Below, one piece after another: positions 1 to 6,767 of a stretch of 17,046 nucleotides of DNA. The notes below the pieces were generated by a model. That model did not search any database and had not been told where the DNA came from. It was given only the letters and a program-made list of their open reading frames with translations. The stretch is from an uncultured Bacilli bacterium. GTDB taxonomy: Bacteria; Bacillota_I; Bacilli_A; RF39; UBA660. Where the stretch lies: assembly GCA_947631135.1 (NCBI GenBank), contig CANRKE010000019.1, forward strand, positions 1-17,046, given 5' to 3'. The position numbers and the translations under genes are program-made. Within the stretch, counting starts at the first letter, position 1, and each line of letters starts with the position of its first letter.

Positions 1-66
1 ACACAGTAGTTAAGCACTTTTTCGCCGACAATAGTTATTTTTGCGAAGATAGGTAATTGCCTATAC
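1..66 (+). rRNA. rrf: 5S ribosomal RNA, 3' part (5' end outside the window)
   Basis: The first bases read ACACAGTAGTTAAGC, the highly conserved 5S segment of helix III/loop C. CGCCGA follows (21-28) and then GCGAAGATAGG (43-53), which matches the usual GCGAGAGTAGG of the loop E/helix IV region. Bases 21-25 (TTCGC) pair with 43-47 (GCGAA), as expected for the inner arm. The 3' helix I strand lies near 54-66 and its partner is upstream of the window. Only about the last half of the molecule is visible. It marks the end of an rRNA operon reading into the window. The exact mature 3' end (62-66) is an estimate. Confidence 0.88.
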
Positions 67-88
67 TTTTTTTATTTTTTTATTCACA
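49..88 (+). terminator. Likely terminator of the rRNA operon
   Basis: The 5S end is followed directly by a long T-rich tract: T7 at 67-73, then more T after a single A. ATAGG (49-53) can also pair with CCTAT (60-64), closing a short hairpin with a wobble pair inside. Either this hairpin or helix I of the 5S itself could provide the stem. No coding sequence follows for 370 bases, which fits transcription ending here. Confidence 0.6.
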
Positions 89-101
89 TTAAATTTTTTA
101 T

Positions 102-163
102 ATGATATTATAGGTCACATCAAGCAAATAATTGCTTGATGTAAATATCATCTATAATGTTAT
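102..163. repeat. Long two-part inverted repeat (hairpin) after the 5S gene
   Basis: An inner perfect stem pairs 117-127 with 132-142 (11 bp, loop ATAA). An outer stem pairs 102-113 with 152-163 (12 bp including two G-T pairs), separated from the inner one by an asymmetric internal loop. No T-run follows on either strand, so it is not an ordinary terminator. It could be a processed RNA structure, a protein site or the remnant of a small repeat element. The remaining bases from 164 to about 405 contain AT-rich palindromes (336-351 and 369-392) and no gene I can support. Confidence 0.6.
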
Positions 164-409
164 TTGTATTATATGATATATAGAATTTATTACTCTAACA
201 ACATATCTGAATATTAAAATTTAGATGATATAAATTCGGTATTTTAAATAATTAATTTAAACAGAAAAATCTTATAATTAAAAGGAATAGTACTAAAGAT
301 GATCCATACATTTTTCTCGAAAATAATATACTTTAAAAATTAATTAATTTTAATCTTAAATTATTTCTATAAAAAAAATTAATTTTTTTTATTATTGCCT
401 TTTTTTTTA

Positions 410-445
410 TTTACAAATAGTTTATACTAATTATAGTAGGTGGTG
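410..445 (+). promoter_or_regulatory. Promoter and ribosome binding site of the AAA+/P-type pair
   Basis: TATACT (423-428) is the best-placed -10 box, because transcription from it would begin near 435 and include the ribosome site AGGTGG (438-443), 7 bases before the ATG at 451. Its -35 region is only a T-run. An alternative pair, TTTACA (410-415) and TATAGT (432-437, spacing 16), looks better as sequence. It would start the RNA inside or after the ribosome site, so I think it less likely. A 24-bp perfect AT palindrome lies just upstream at 369-392. Confidence 0.4.
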
Positions 446-450
446 CTTAT

Positions 451-1419
451 ATGAATAATCAAAATCAAAATAATGTTGTAACTAATAATACATTAAACAA
501 TAGACCAACATTTAGTGTACTTGATAGATATGGTGAAGATATAACTAAAAAAACTTATATAACTAATCCAGCTATTGCACGTGAAAACGAGATAAGACAA
601 TTAATACTTACATTGCTTACTCCTGATAAATCAGCAGTACTTGTGGGTAAAGCAGGTATTGGTAAAACTGCAATTGTAGAGGGTCTTGCATATTTAATTC
701 AAAAAAATCAAGTTCCAAATGTTCTAATTGGATATACTATTATAAATATAGCTACTTCTTCATTATTAGGTGAAAGTATATCTGATGGGGAAAGAGAATC
801 AAGAGCTCAATTACTTGTATCAGAAGTTATGAATAGGTCAAAAATAATATTATTCATAGATGAAATACATACATTAATGGGTGCAGGAGCAACAAATGGT
901 AATGCACTAGATTTAGCAAACATATTAAAGCCGGCACTTGCTCGTGGTGATATAAAACTTATTGGAGCTACTACTCAAGCTGAATATGAAAGATATATGA
1001 TACGTGATAGAGCATTTATAAGAAGATTTGAAAAAATTGAAATTCAAGAACCAGACCAAGAAACAACATTTAAAATATTAATAGGAACAATACCAAAATT
1101 AGAACAACAAACTGGGATAAAATTTAATTATACAAATTATATAATAGAAAGAATATGTAAATTTATAATTGAAATGACAAGTGAATATAAAAGAATATAT
1201 GAGGTTTCATCTAGATATCCTGATATATCATTAGCTTTATTATCAAAAATATTTTCATATGCAGTATTTGATAATTCAAGTCAAATAAATATGAATCATG
1301 TGTGGCAAGCCATAAAAAATTGCAATTCAATATATCCAGATACATTAAAAAAAGAAATTGAAAGATTTAAAGTACAATTTAATGATATGATAATGGAAGA
1401 ACATATAAATACAGTATAA
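451..1419 (+). CDS. Single-module Clp-type AAA+ ATPase (ClpB/ClpC D1-like)
   Basis: The protein has 322 residues and is essentially one AAA+ module of the first-ATPase-domain (D1) kind found in ClpB/ClpC. Visible motifs are Walker A GKAGIGKT (66-73), Walker B ILFIDE (133-138), sensor 1 GATT (172-175), an arginine-finger pair in FIRRFEKI (R191, R192), and the helical lid to about 290. Residues 1-20 are rich in Asn and precede the usual D1 entry region. The Clp N domain, coiled-coil M domain, second ATPase domain and ClpP-docking loop are all absent; full Clp proteins exceed 750 residues. The pore-loop-1 region, normally KYRGEFE, reads SSLLGESISDGERE, so the substrate-gripping aromatic is missing. 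ATP hydrolysis looks possible, but the substrate is unknown. It is transcribed with the degenerate P-type ATPase 4 bases downstream, suggesting that they act together. Confidence 0.85.
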   Translation: MNNQNQNNVVTNNTLNNRPTFSVLDRYGEDITKKTYITNPAIARENEIRQLILTLLTPDKSAVLVGKAGIGKTAIVEGLAYLIQKNQVPNVLIGYTIINIATSSLLGESISDGERESRAQLLVSEVMNRSKIILFIDEIHTLMGAGATNGNALDLANILKPALARGDIKLIGATTQAEYERYMIRDRAFIRRFEKIEIQEPDQETTFKILIGTIPKLEQQTGIKFNYTNYIIERICKFIIEMTSEYKRIYEVSSRYPDISLALLSKIFSYAVFDNSSQINMNHVWQAIKNCNSIYPDTLKKEIERFKVQFNDMIMEEHINTV

Positions 1420-1423
1420 TATT

Positions 1424-3184
1424 ATGAAATATGATGGTTTAAAAGAAAATAGTATATCTGAAAAAAAAGCAATTTATGGTCTTAATAAAATCGAAAAAAA
1501 ACTAAATTATAAAATATTTTATGAATCAATTATTTATATTTTACCAATATCTATTATAATAAGTGATAATGTAATAAAAACATTAATATATTCATTTTTA
1601 TTACTAGTAATAGGAATACAATTTGTAATATATATAAAACAAAATAAAAAAATATTTAATAAACATGAAAAAAACTTTTATTATAACGTAATAAGAGATG
1701 GTAAAAAGAAAAAAATAAATAAAACTGAAATAGTAGTAGGCGATATAATTTTATTTGAAAAATATGATGAAGTATGTGCAGATGTTATGATACTAGAATC
1801 AAATAATTTGATAGTCGATGAAACTATATATGATAAAAGTAGGAGAACAGTACAAAAAAATGAAAACTTTTCAACAGTAAATTCAACATTAAAACCTAAT
1901 TTTTTATATACTAATAGTATTATAATAAATGGTAGTGCTGTATGTAAAGTAATTGGTACAGGACTTAATACAGAGCTATCTAAACAAATTAGAGATAATA
2001 AAATAAATGATAAGTATACAAATTTTAAAAACAAATTTGCAAAATTATATATTATATTAAATGTTATATCTTTATTATTATTTATAATTGGTATATTTTC
2101 AAATATTAAATTATTAATATCATTATCCTTTATTATTTCTACTTTATTTTCATATGTACTATATCAAAATATATATTATAAAATTTTATTATATTTAGGT
2201 GATAAAAATATTATTGTTAAAGATATTAAAACACTATATGATATTTATAAAGCTAAAAATTTATTTTTAACTAATAAAGATATAAATAATAATAAGATGA
2301 GTATAGTAAAAATAGAAACTAATAATATAGATGAAGATACTTTTAAATCTTATTGTAGTTTAGCTATATCTAATAAAAATATTACTAATGAATTAGATGA
2401 TAATACACATAAAAGTTATAATTTAATAAAGAGTTTTAATAAACATAAATTAAATTTTAATATATATGAAAAAACAGGAAAACTATATTTGTTTGTAAGT
2501 GGTAATGCAGAAAGCTTTTTTGATATATGTAATATTGATTTAAATAAAAAATTTGATATTAATAATAAAAAGAATGAGTATAATAAAGATGGTATAAAAT
2601 TAACATGTATAGGACATCAACAAATAGATAATATAGAAGATGATATATTTAAATATAATATATCTTATGATGGATATATATGTACTACAAATTATTGTAA
2701 TAATAAAATTATTGATAATTTAAATCAATTATCTAAGAATTATAATTTATATTTATTTATGGATGATAGTAAACAATTTACTCAAAATTATTTTAAAGAT
2801 ATGTATTTTATAGATAGTAAATATGTAATTAGTAAAAAAGAATATAGATTGATTGAAGATAAAAATATTTATGATTATTTAAATAATATACATATATATT
2901 CTAAGTTTGATATGAAAACTATTTATGATATGTATAAACACTTTGATAATTCTATCATACACTCAAATAATTATGAATTAAATATAAATAATTTAGAAAA
3001 ATATACATTAATTAATAAATATATTAATAACATATTTAAAAAAATTAAAGTATTATTAATGTTTAGTATATTAAGTTTAATAGTATTAGTTATATTATCA
3101 TTTAAATTATTACCAGAATATATATTAATTATAAAATTTATATTAATAGTACTAAGTATAGTTTACATAAAAAAAGTTGAATAA
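1424..3184 (+). CDS. Degenerate P-type ATPase (predicted pseudoenzyme)
   Basis: The 586 residues follow P2-type (calcium-pump-like) order. There is an N-terminal cation-ATPase segment (4-30), M1-M2 (32-71), an actuator-like domain with VIRDGKKKKINKTEIVVGDI (89-108) and VDETI (131-135), M3-M4 (about 207-247), a large cytosolic region, and M5-M6 (541-582). The family's catalytic signatures are all missing. TGES after VDE is replaced by YDKS (136-139). The phosphorylated-Asp motif DKTGTLT, expected before NKM, is replaced by FLTNKDINN (281-289). The N-domain KGA reads SGNAES (359-364). TGD reads MDD (446-448). The hinge motif GDGxNDxxAL is absent near 495-520. The transport helices after M6 are missing too; full pumps run to about 850-900 residues. 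The reading frame is intact, so this is not simply a broken gene. No ribosome site is visible, so translation is probably coupled to the AAA+ gene. Likely a membrane sensor or scaffold (inference). Confidence 0.72.
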   Translation: MKYDGLKENSISEKKAIYGLNKIEKKLNYKIFYESIIYILPISIIISDNVIKTLIYSFLLLVIGIQFVIYIKQNKKIFNKHEKNFYYNVIRDGKKKKINKTEIVVGDIILFEKYDEVCADVMILESNNLIVDETIYDKSRRTVQKNENFSTVNSTLKPNFLYTNSIIINGSAVCKVIGTGLNTELSKQIRDNKINDKYTNFKNKFAKLYIILNVISLLLFIIGIFSNIKLLISLSFIISTLFSYVLYQNIYYKILLYLGDKNIIVKDIKTLYDIYKAKNLFLTNKDINNNKMSIVKIETNNIDEDTFKSYCSLAISNKNITNELDDNTHKSYNLIKSFNKHKLNFNIYEKTGKLYLFVSGNAESFFDICNIDLNKKFDINNKKNEYNKDGIKLTCIGHQQIDNIEDDIFKYNISYDGYICTTNYCNNKIIDNLNQLSKNYNLYLFMDDSKQFTQNYFKDMYFIDSKYVISKKEYRLIEDKNIYDYLNNIHIYSKFDMKTIYDMYKHFDNSIIHSNNYELNINNLEKYTLINKYINNIFKKIKVLLMFSILSLIVLVILSFKLLPEYILIIKFILIVLSIVYIKKVE

Positions 3185-3238
3185 CAGTTATTATTTATAA
3201 ATTTTGATAAAGATATTTCATTTTTTTTAAATATTAGA

Positions 3239-3268
3239 TATAATAATACTATAGTGGAAAGAAGGAAG
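3239..3268 (+). promoter_or_regulatory. -10 box and ribosome site that set the start of the VUT-like gene
   Basis: A perfect TATAAT lies at 3239-3244, with only a weak -35 (TTTCAT, 3216-3221, spacing 17). Transcription would begin near 3251. AAGGAAG at 3262-3268 is a ribosome site for the ATG at 3272. An in-frame GTG at 3254 would have no ribosome site in this transcript, so the ATG is preferred. Confidence 0.55.
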
Positions 3269-3271
3269 AAT

Positions 3272-4039
3272 ATGGGTAATAGAAGAAAAACATTTTTTAA
3301 TTGTTTACTTATGGCAGTAATTGTTTTGTCAATTATAGTAGCTACTAAAAATACAGTAATACTAAATATTCCAATAGCATGTTCATTTTTTGTATTTCCA
3401 ATAGCCTATTTAGCTCTTATTACAATTAATGATCTATGTGGAGCAAAGGAAGCAATACTATCACTTTTATCTGCAACTGGTGTATTAATAATTATTTATG
3501 GTTTAATAACTTTAGTTTTAAATTTACCAAATCAAGTTCAAACTATTAATGCTGCAAATGCACTTAATTATGTACTTGGTGAAGTACAAGATGCATATTA
3601 TGTTGCTAATTTAAAAGTTGTATTTGGAAGTGTAGTAGGATTATTAGTAAGTGGTTTTGCACTAATTGGTATTTATACATCTGCACATAAATATACTTTT
3701 AAAAGTATTACTTGCTTTTTAGCAACTTTAGTTGGATTATTATTATTTAATGCTATATATGTTGCATCAACACAAATTGGAGTATTAGATAGTCATGATT
3801 TAATAATGATGATGTTAAATAGATTTATATTCTGTGTAGTATGGACTGTATTAATAACAATATTATTTATGATATTTTCACATCATAAGAAAGTGGATGT
3901 AAAAGAAGAAGTTGTTGAACAAAGAATAGAAAGTGAACCAATTAAAGAAGAAAAACCAAAATCTAAAAAAACAACTACAAAAGAAAATACAAGTAGTAAA
4001 ACAACAAATAAAAAATCAAACAAGAAAACAGGAAAATAA
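3272..4039 (+). CDS. Six-helix membrane protein, VUT/YhhQ-like (queuosine-precursor transporter family)
   Basis: From the ATG at 3272 the protein has 255 residues. Hydrophobic segments lie near 8-25, 30-50, 60-84, 114-135, 142-165 and 183-204, giving about six membrane helices. The segment FVFPIAYLALITINDLCGAKEA (40-61) resembles the family pattern FPxxYLxxDxxxExYGxKxA of VUT/YhhQ transporters, which import queuosine precursors. The acidic position in that pattern reads Asn here (N53). After residue 205 comes a cytosolic tail of about 50 residues, first acidic and then very rich in Lys, Thr and Ser. This tail is not part of the usual family. The gene has its own promoter and terminator and so appears to be transcribed alone. 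The family call rests on one motif and topology and is moderate. Another small-molecule permease remains possible. Confidence 0.5.
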   Translation: MGNRRKTFFNCLLMAVIVLSIIVATKNTVILNIPIACSFFVFPIAYLALITINDLCGAKEAILSLLSATGVLIIIYGLITLVLNLPNQVQTINAANALNYVLGEVQDAYYVANLKVVFGSVVGLLVSGFALIGIYTSAHKYTFKSITCFLATLVGLLLFNAIYVASTQIGVLDSHDLIMMMLNRFIFCVVWTVLITILFMIFSHHKKVDVKEEVVEQRIESEPIKEEKPKSKKTTTKENTSSKTTNKKSNKKTGK

Positions 4040-4042
4040 TAA

Positions 4043-4087
4043 AAAGGAGCGTTGAAAATATAAAATGCTCCTTTAATATTTTTATTT
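4043..4087 (+). terminator. Intrinsic terminator after the VUT-like gene
   Basis: AAAGGAGC (4043-4050) pairs perfectly with GCTCCTTT (4067-4074) across a 16-base loop. It starts 4 bases after the stop codon and is followed by AATATTTTTATTT. The minus strand also has a T5 tail, so it may work in both directions. Confidence 0.7.
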
Positions 4088-4109
4088 AATCTTTATTTTT
4101 CAAATTAAA

Positions 4110-4145
4110 TTTGATATAATTGTAAACGTAGGAATGGCAAGGTGA
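4110..4145 (+). promoter_or_regulatory. Extended -10 promoter and ribosome site of parC
   Basis: TTTGATATAAT at 4110-4120 combines a perfect TATAAT with the extended TGN element. The -35 region is weak (TTTATT, 4092-4097). AAGGTGA (4139-4145) lies 4 bases before the ATG at 4150. The same 11-base -10 string occurs again at 6701-6711. Confidence 0.6.
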
Positions 4146-4149
4146 AGAT

Positions 4150-6690
4150 ATGACTAATATAATAAGTAAAATATATAAATATTCATTAGAAGAAATTATG
4201 GGACAAAGGTTTGGAAGGTATGCAAAGACAATAATTCAAGATAGAGCACTTCCTGATGCTAGAGATGGTCTTAAGCCAGTACAAAGAAGAATTTTATATT
4301 CTATGTATAAAGACAAAAATACCCATGATAAACCATATAAGAAAAGTGCGAAAACTGTTGGTAATGTTATGGGACAACTACACCCTCATGGAGATTCTAG
4401 TATATATGAAGCTATGGTAAGAATGAGTCAATGGTGGAAACAAAATGCAGTATATATAGATATGCATGGTAACAATGGTTCAATGGATGGGGATAGTCCT
4501 GCAGCAATGCGTTATACTGAAGCAAGATTGTCAAAAGTAGGAGAAGAAATGCTTAGAGATATAGAAAAGAAATTAGTTGAGTTTGCTCCTAACTATGATG
4601 ATACTGAAATGGAACCAACTGTACTACCAGCACGTTATCCAAATTTATTAGTAAATGGATCTAATGGAATAAGTGCAGGATATGCAACTAATATACCACC
4701 TCATAATTTAGGTGAAGTTATAGATGCAACTATATATAGAATAGATAATCCAGAATCAACTTTAGGAGATATATTAAAGATTGTTAAAGGACCTGATTTC
4801 CCTACTGGAGGTATCGTTGAAGGTATAGGTGGAATAGAAGAAGCATTTTCAAGTGGTAGAGGTAAAATAGTATTAAAATGTAATGCAGAAATAGTAAAAG
4901 ATCAAATAATTATAACTGAAATTCCATTTGAAGTTAATAAAGCTAATCTAGTAAGGAAGATAGATGAAATTAGAGTAGAGAAAAAAATAGATGGAATTAG
5001 TGAAGTTCGTGATGAAACTGATAGAGATGGACTTAGAATAGTTATAGATTTAAAGAAGAATAGTAATAAAGAATTAATACTTAATTATTTACTTAAAAAT
5101 ACTGATATGCAAATAAGTTATAATTATAATATGGTAGCTATTGTAAATAAAAGTCCAAAACAATTAGGTATAATTAAAATATTAGATTATTATATACAAT
5201 TTCAAAAAGAAATTATTACTAATAGAACAAAATTCGACCTTGAACATGCTAAAGCAAGAAGACATATAGTAGAAGGTTTAATAAAAGCTTTAGATATTTT
5301 AGATGAAGTAATTAAAACAATAAGAGCTAGTAAAAATAAAAGTGATGCTAAAATAAATTTAGTTAATAAATATGAATTTACTGAAATTCAAGCTGAGGCT
5401 ATAGTAATGTTACAATTATATAAATTATCTAATACTGATGTTACATTACTGTTGGAAGAATTAGATAGTTTAAATAAATTAATTAAGAAATTAGAATCGA
5501 TTTTATCTAGTGAAAAGAAATTAATGGAAGTAATTAAAAAAGAATTATCTGAAGTTAAAAATGAATATGCAACACCAAGAAAAACTGTAATAAAAGATGA
5601 AATTACTGAAATAAAGATAGATAATACAATGATGATAGCTCGTGAAGATGTAATTGTAGTTGTAACTAAGGAAGGATATGTAAAAAAAGTATCAAAGAAA
5701 AGTTATGCTTCATCATCTTCTGATGAAACTACTTTAAAAGATGGTGATTATGTAATAGGATTATATGAAATGAATACTATGGATACTTTACTTTTATTTA
5801 CTAATTTAGGTAATTATTTATATATTCCTGTTCATGAACTTCCTGATGTAAAATGGAAAGAACTTGGAAAACATATAAGTAATGTAATAGCTATCAAATC
5901 TAATGAGAATATAGTTAGTTGCATACCTGTTTATGATTTTAAAAAGAATAATGATATTATTATATTTACTAAAAATGGTATGGTTAAAAGAACTAATTTA
6001 AGTGATTTTCAAGTTCAAAGATATTCTAAACCAATGGTATGTATGAAATTAAAAGATGATGATGAAATAATAAATGCAGAATTAACTAATAATAAAAAGA
6101 ATGTAGCAGTAGTTACTGATGATTGTTATTTCTTGTGGTATGATACTGATAGTGTACCTATAAGTGGTACTAAAGCTAGTGGTGTTAAAGCAATAAATCT
6201 TAAAAATGGTAATGTTGTTTGTGGTTGTACTTTTGATGATAATAAAGAATATGTAACTGTAATTACTAATAAAGGAAATGCTAAAAGATGTAAACTATCT
6301 GATTTTGAAATGGCAAAAAGAGCAAGTAGAGGATTACTTATTATGAAAGAAGTAAAATCTAATCCTCAAAAGATTAAAAGTGCTTATATCATAGATAAAG
6401 TAAATATATGTGTTAAAACACAAAGTGATAGTAAAACATTAAAATTAACTGAAATACCTATTATGGAAAGATATAGTACTGGTTCTAGTATAGTTAAAAA
6501 ACAAGTTGTTGATACATATATTGTAAAAGAGTTAGAAAATAAAAATGATTTGGAAAGAAATATAGTTACAAATATTGATGATGATGATATGTTAGAAATA
6601 ATAGATGATACTCAAGAAGAAATTTCATTAAATAAAATAGATGATAAGTTTTTAGAAGTTGATGAAATATTAGATGATTTTGATTTGTAA
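4150..6690 (+). CDS. parC: DNA topoisomerase IV subunit A
   Basis: This is the DNA-cutting subunit of topoisomerase IV, which unlinks daughter chromosomes together with ParE. The 846 residues carry the breakage-reunion core with LPDARDGLKPVQRRILY (34-50), HPHGDSSIYEAMV (78-90) and MRYTEARLSK (120-129), in which Y122 is the catalytic tyrosine. IDMHGNNGSMDGD (103-115) and the strongly conserved ParC run ending NLLVNGSNGISAGYAT are also present. The C-terminal half is the beta-pinwheel. It lacks the GyrA-box QRRGGKG (KRASRGLL occurs instead), which favours ParC over GyrA. The drug-contact positions S83 and E87 match the unmutated residues (E. coli S80/E84). The final 40 residues are very acidic. 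parE, the usual upstream partner, is not adjacent; the neighbours have unrelated roles. Confidence 0.95.
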   Translation: MTNIISKIYKYSLEEIMGQRFGRYAKTIIQDRALPDARDGLKPVQRRILYSMYKDKNTHDKPYKKSAKTVGNVMGQLHPHGDSSIYEAMVRMSQWWKQNAVYIDMHGNNGSMDGDSPAAMRYTEARLSKVGEEMLRDIEKKLVEFAPNYDDTEMEPTVLPARYPNLLVNGSNGISAGYATNIPPHNLGEVIDATIYRIDNPESTLGDILKIVKGPDFPTGGIVEGIGGIEEAFSSGRGKIVLKCNAEIVKDQIIITEIPFEVNKANLVRKIDEIRVEKKIDGISEVRDETDRDGLRIVIDLKKNSNKELILNYLLKNTDMQISYNYNMVAIVNKSPKQLGIIKILDYYIQFQKEIITNRTKFDLEHAKARRHIVEGLIKALDILDEVIKTIRASKNKSDAKINLVNKYEFTEIQAEAIVMLQLYKLSNTDVTLLLEELDSLNKLIKKLESILSSEKKLMEVIKKELSEVKNEYATPRKTVIKDEITEIKIDNTMMIAREDVIVVVTKEGYVKKVSKKSYASSSSDETTLKDGDYVIGLYEMNTMDTLLLFTNLGNYLYIPVHELPDVKWKELGKHISNVIAIKSNENIVSCIPVYDFKKNNDIIIFTKNGMVKRTNLSDFQVQRYSKPMVCMKLKDDDEIINAELTNNKKNVAVVTDDCYFLWYDTDSVPISGTKASGVKAINLKNGNVVCGCTFDDNKEYVTVITNKGNAKRCKLSDFEMAKRASRGLLIMKEVKSNPQKIKSAYIIDKVNICVKTQSDSKTLKLTEIPIMERYSTGSSIVKKQVVDTYIVKELENKNDLERNIVTNIDDDDMLEIIDDTQEEISLNKIDDKFLEVDEILDDFDL

Positions 6691-6700
6691 GATTTTAAAA

Positions 6701-6761
6701 TTTGATATAATATAGTTACTTAGAAGATATTATGTTTATATATAATATTTGTAGTGAGGGG
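6701..6761 (+). promoter_or_regulatory. Promoter region and ribosome site of the 520-residue protein
   Basis: TTTGATATAAT (6701-6711) begins 10 bases after the parC stop and is identical to the parC -10 element. A second possible -10, TATAAT, is at 6741-6746. The ribosome site is GAGGGG (6756-6761), 6 bases before the ATG at 6768. Confidence 0.5.
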
Positions 6762-6767
6762 TAGTAT

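Noticed and set aside
299..343. A 14-codon reading frame (ATG at 299) after AAAAGGA in the 5S-AAA+ gap
   Set aside because: The spacing from the ribosome-like site is too long, the peptide has no recognisable features, and such short frames are expected by chance.
1681..2034. A 117-codon reading frame on the minus strand
   Set aside because: It lies wholly inside the pseudo P-type ATPase gene, is hydrophobic only because it is complementary to A-rich codons, and has no ribosome site.
3254..3271. GTG at 3254 as the start of the VUT-like gene
   Set aside because: It lies close to the expected transcription start with no ribosome site, whereas the ATG at 3272 is preceded by AAGGAAG and gives a normal membrane-protein N-terminus.
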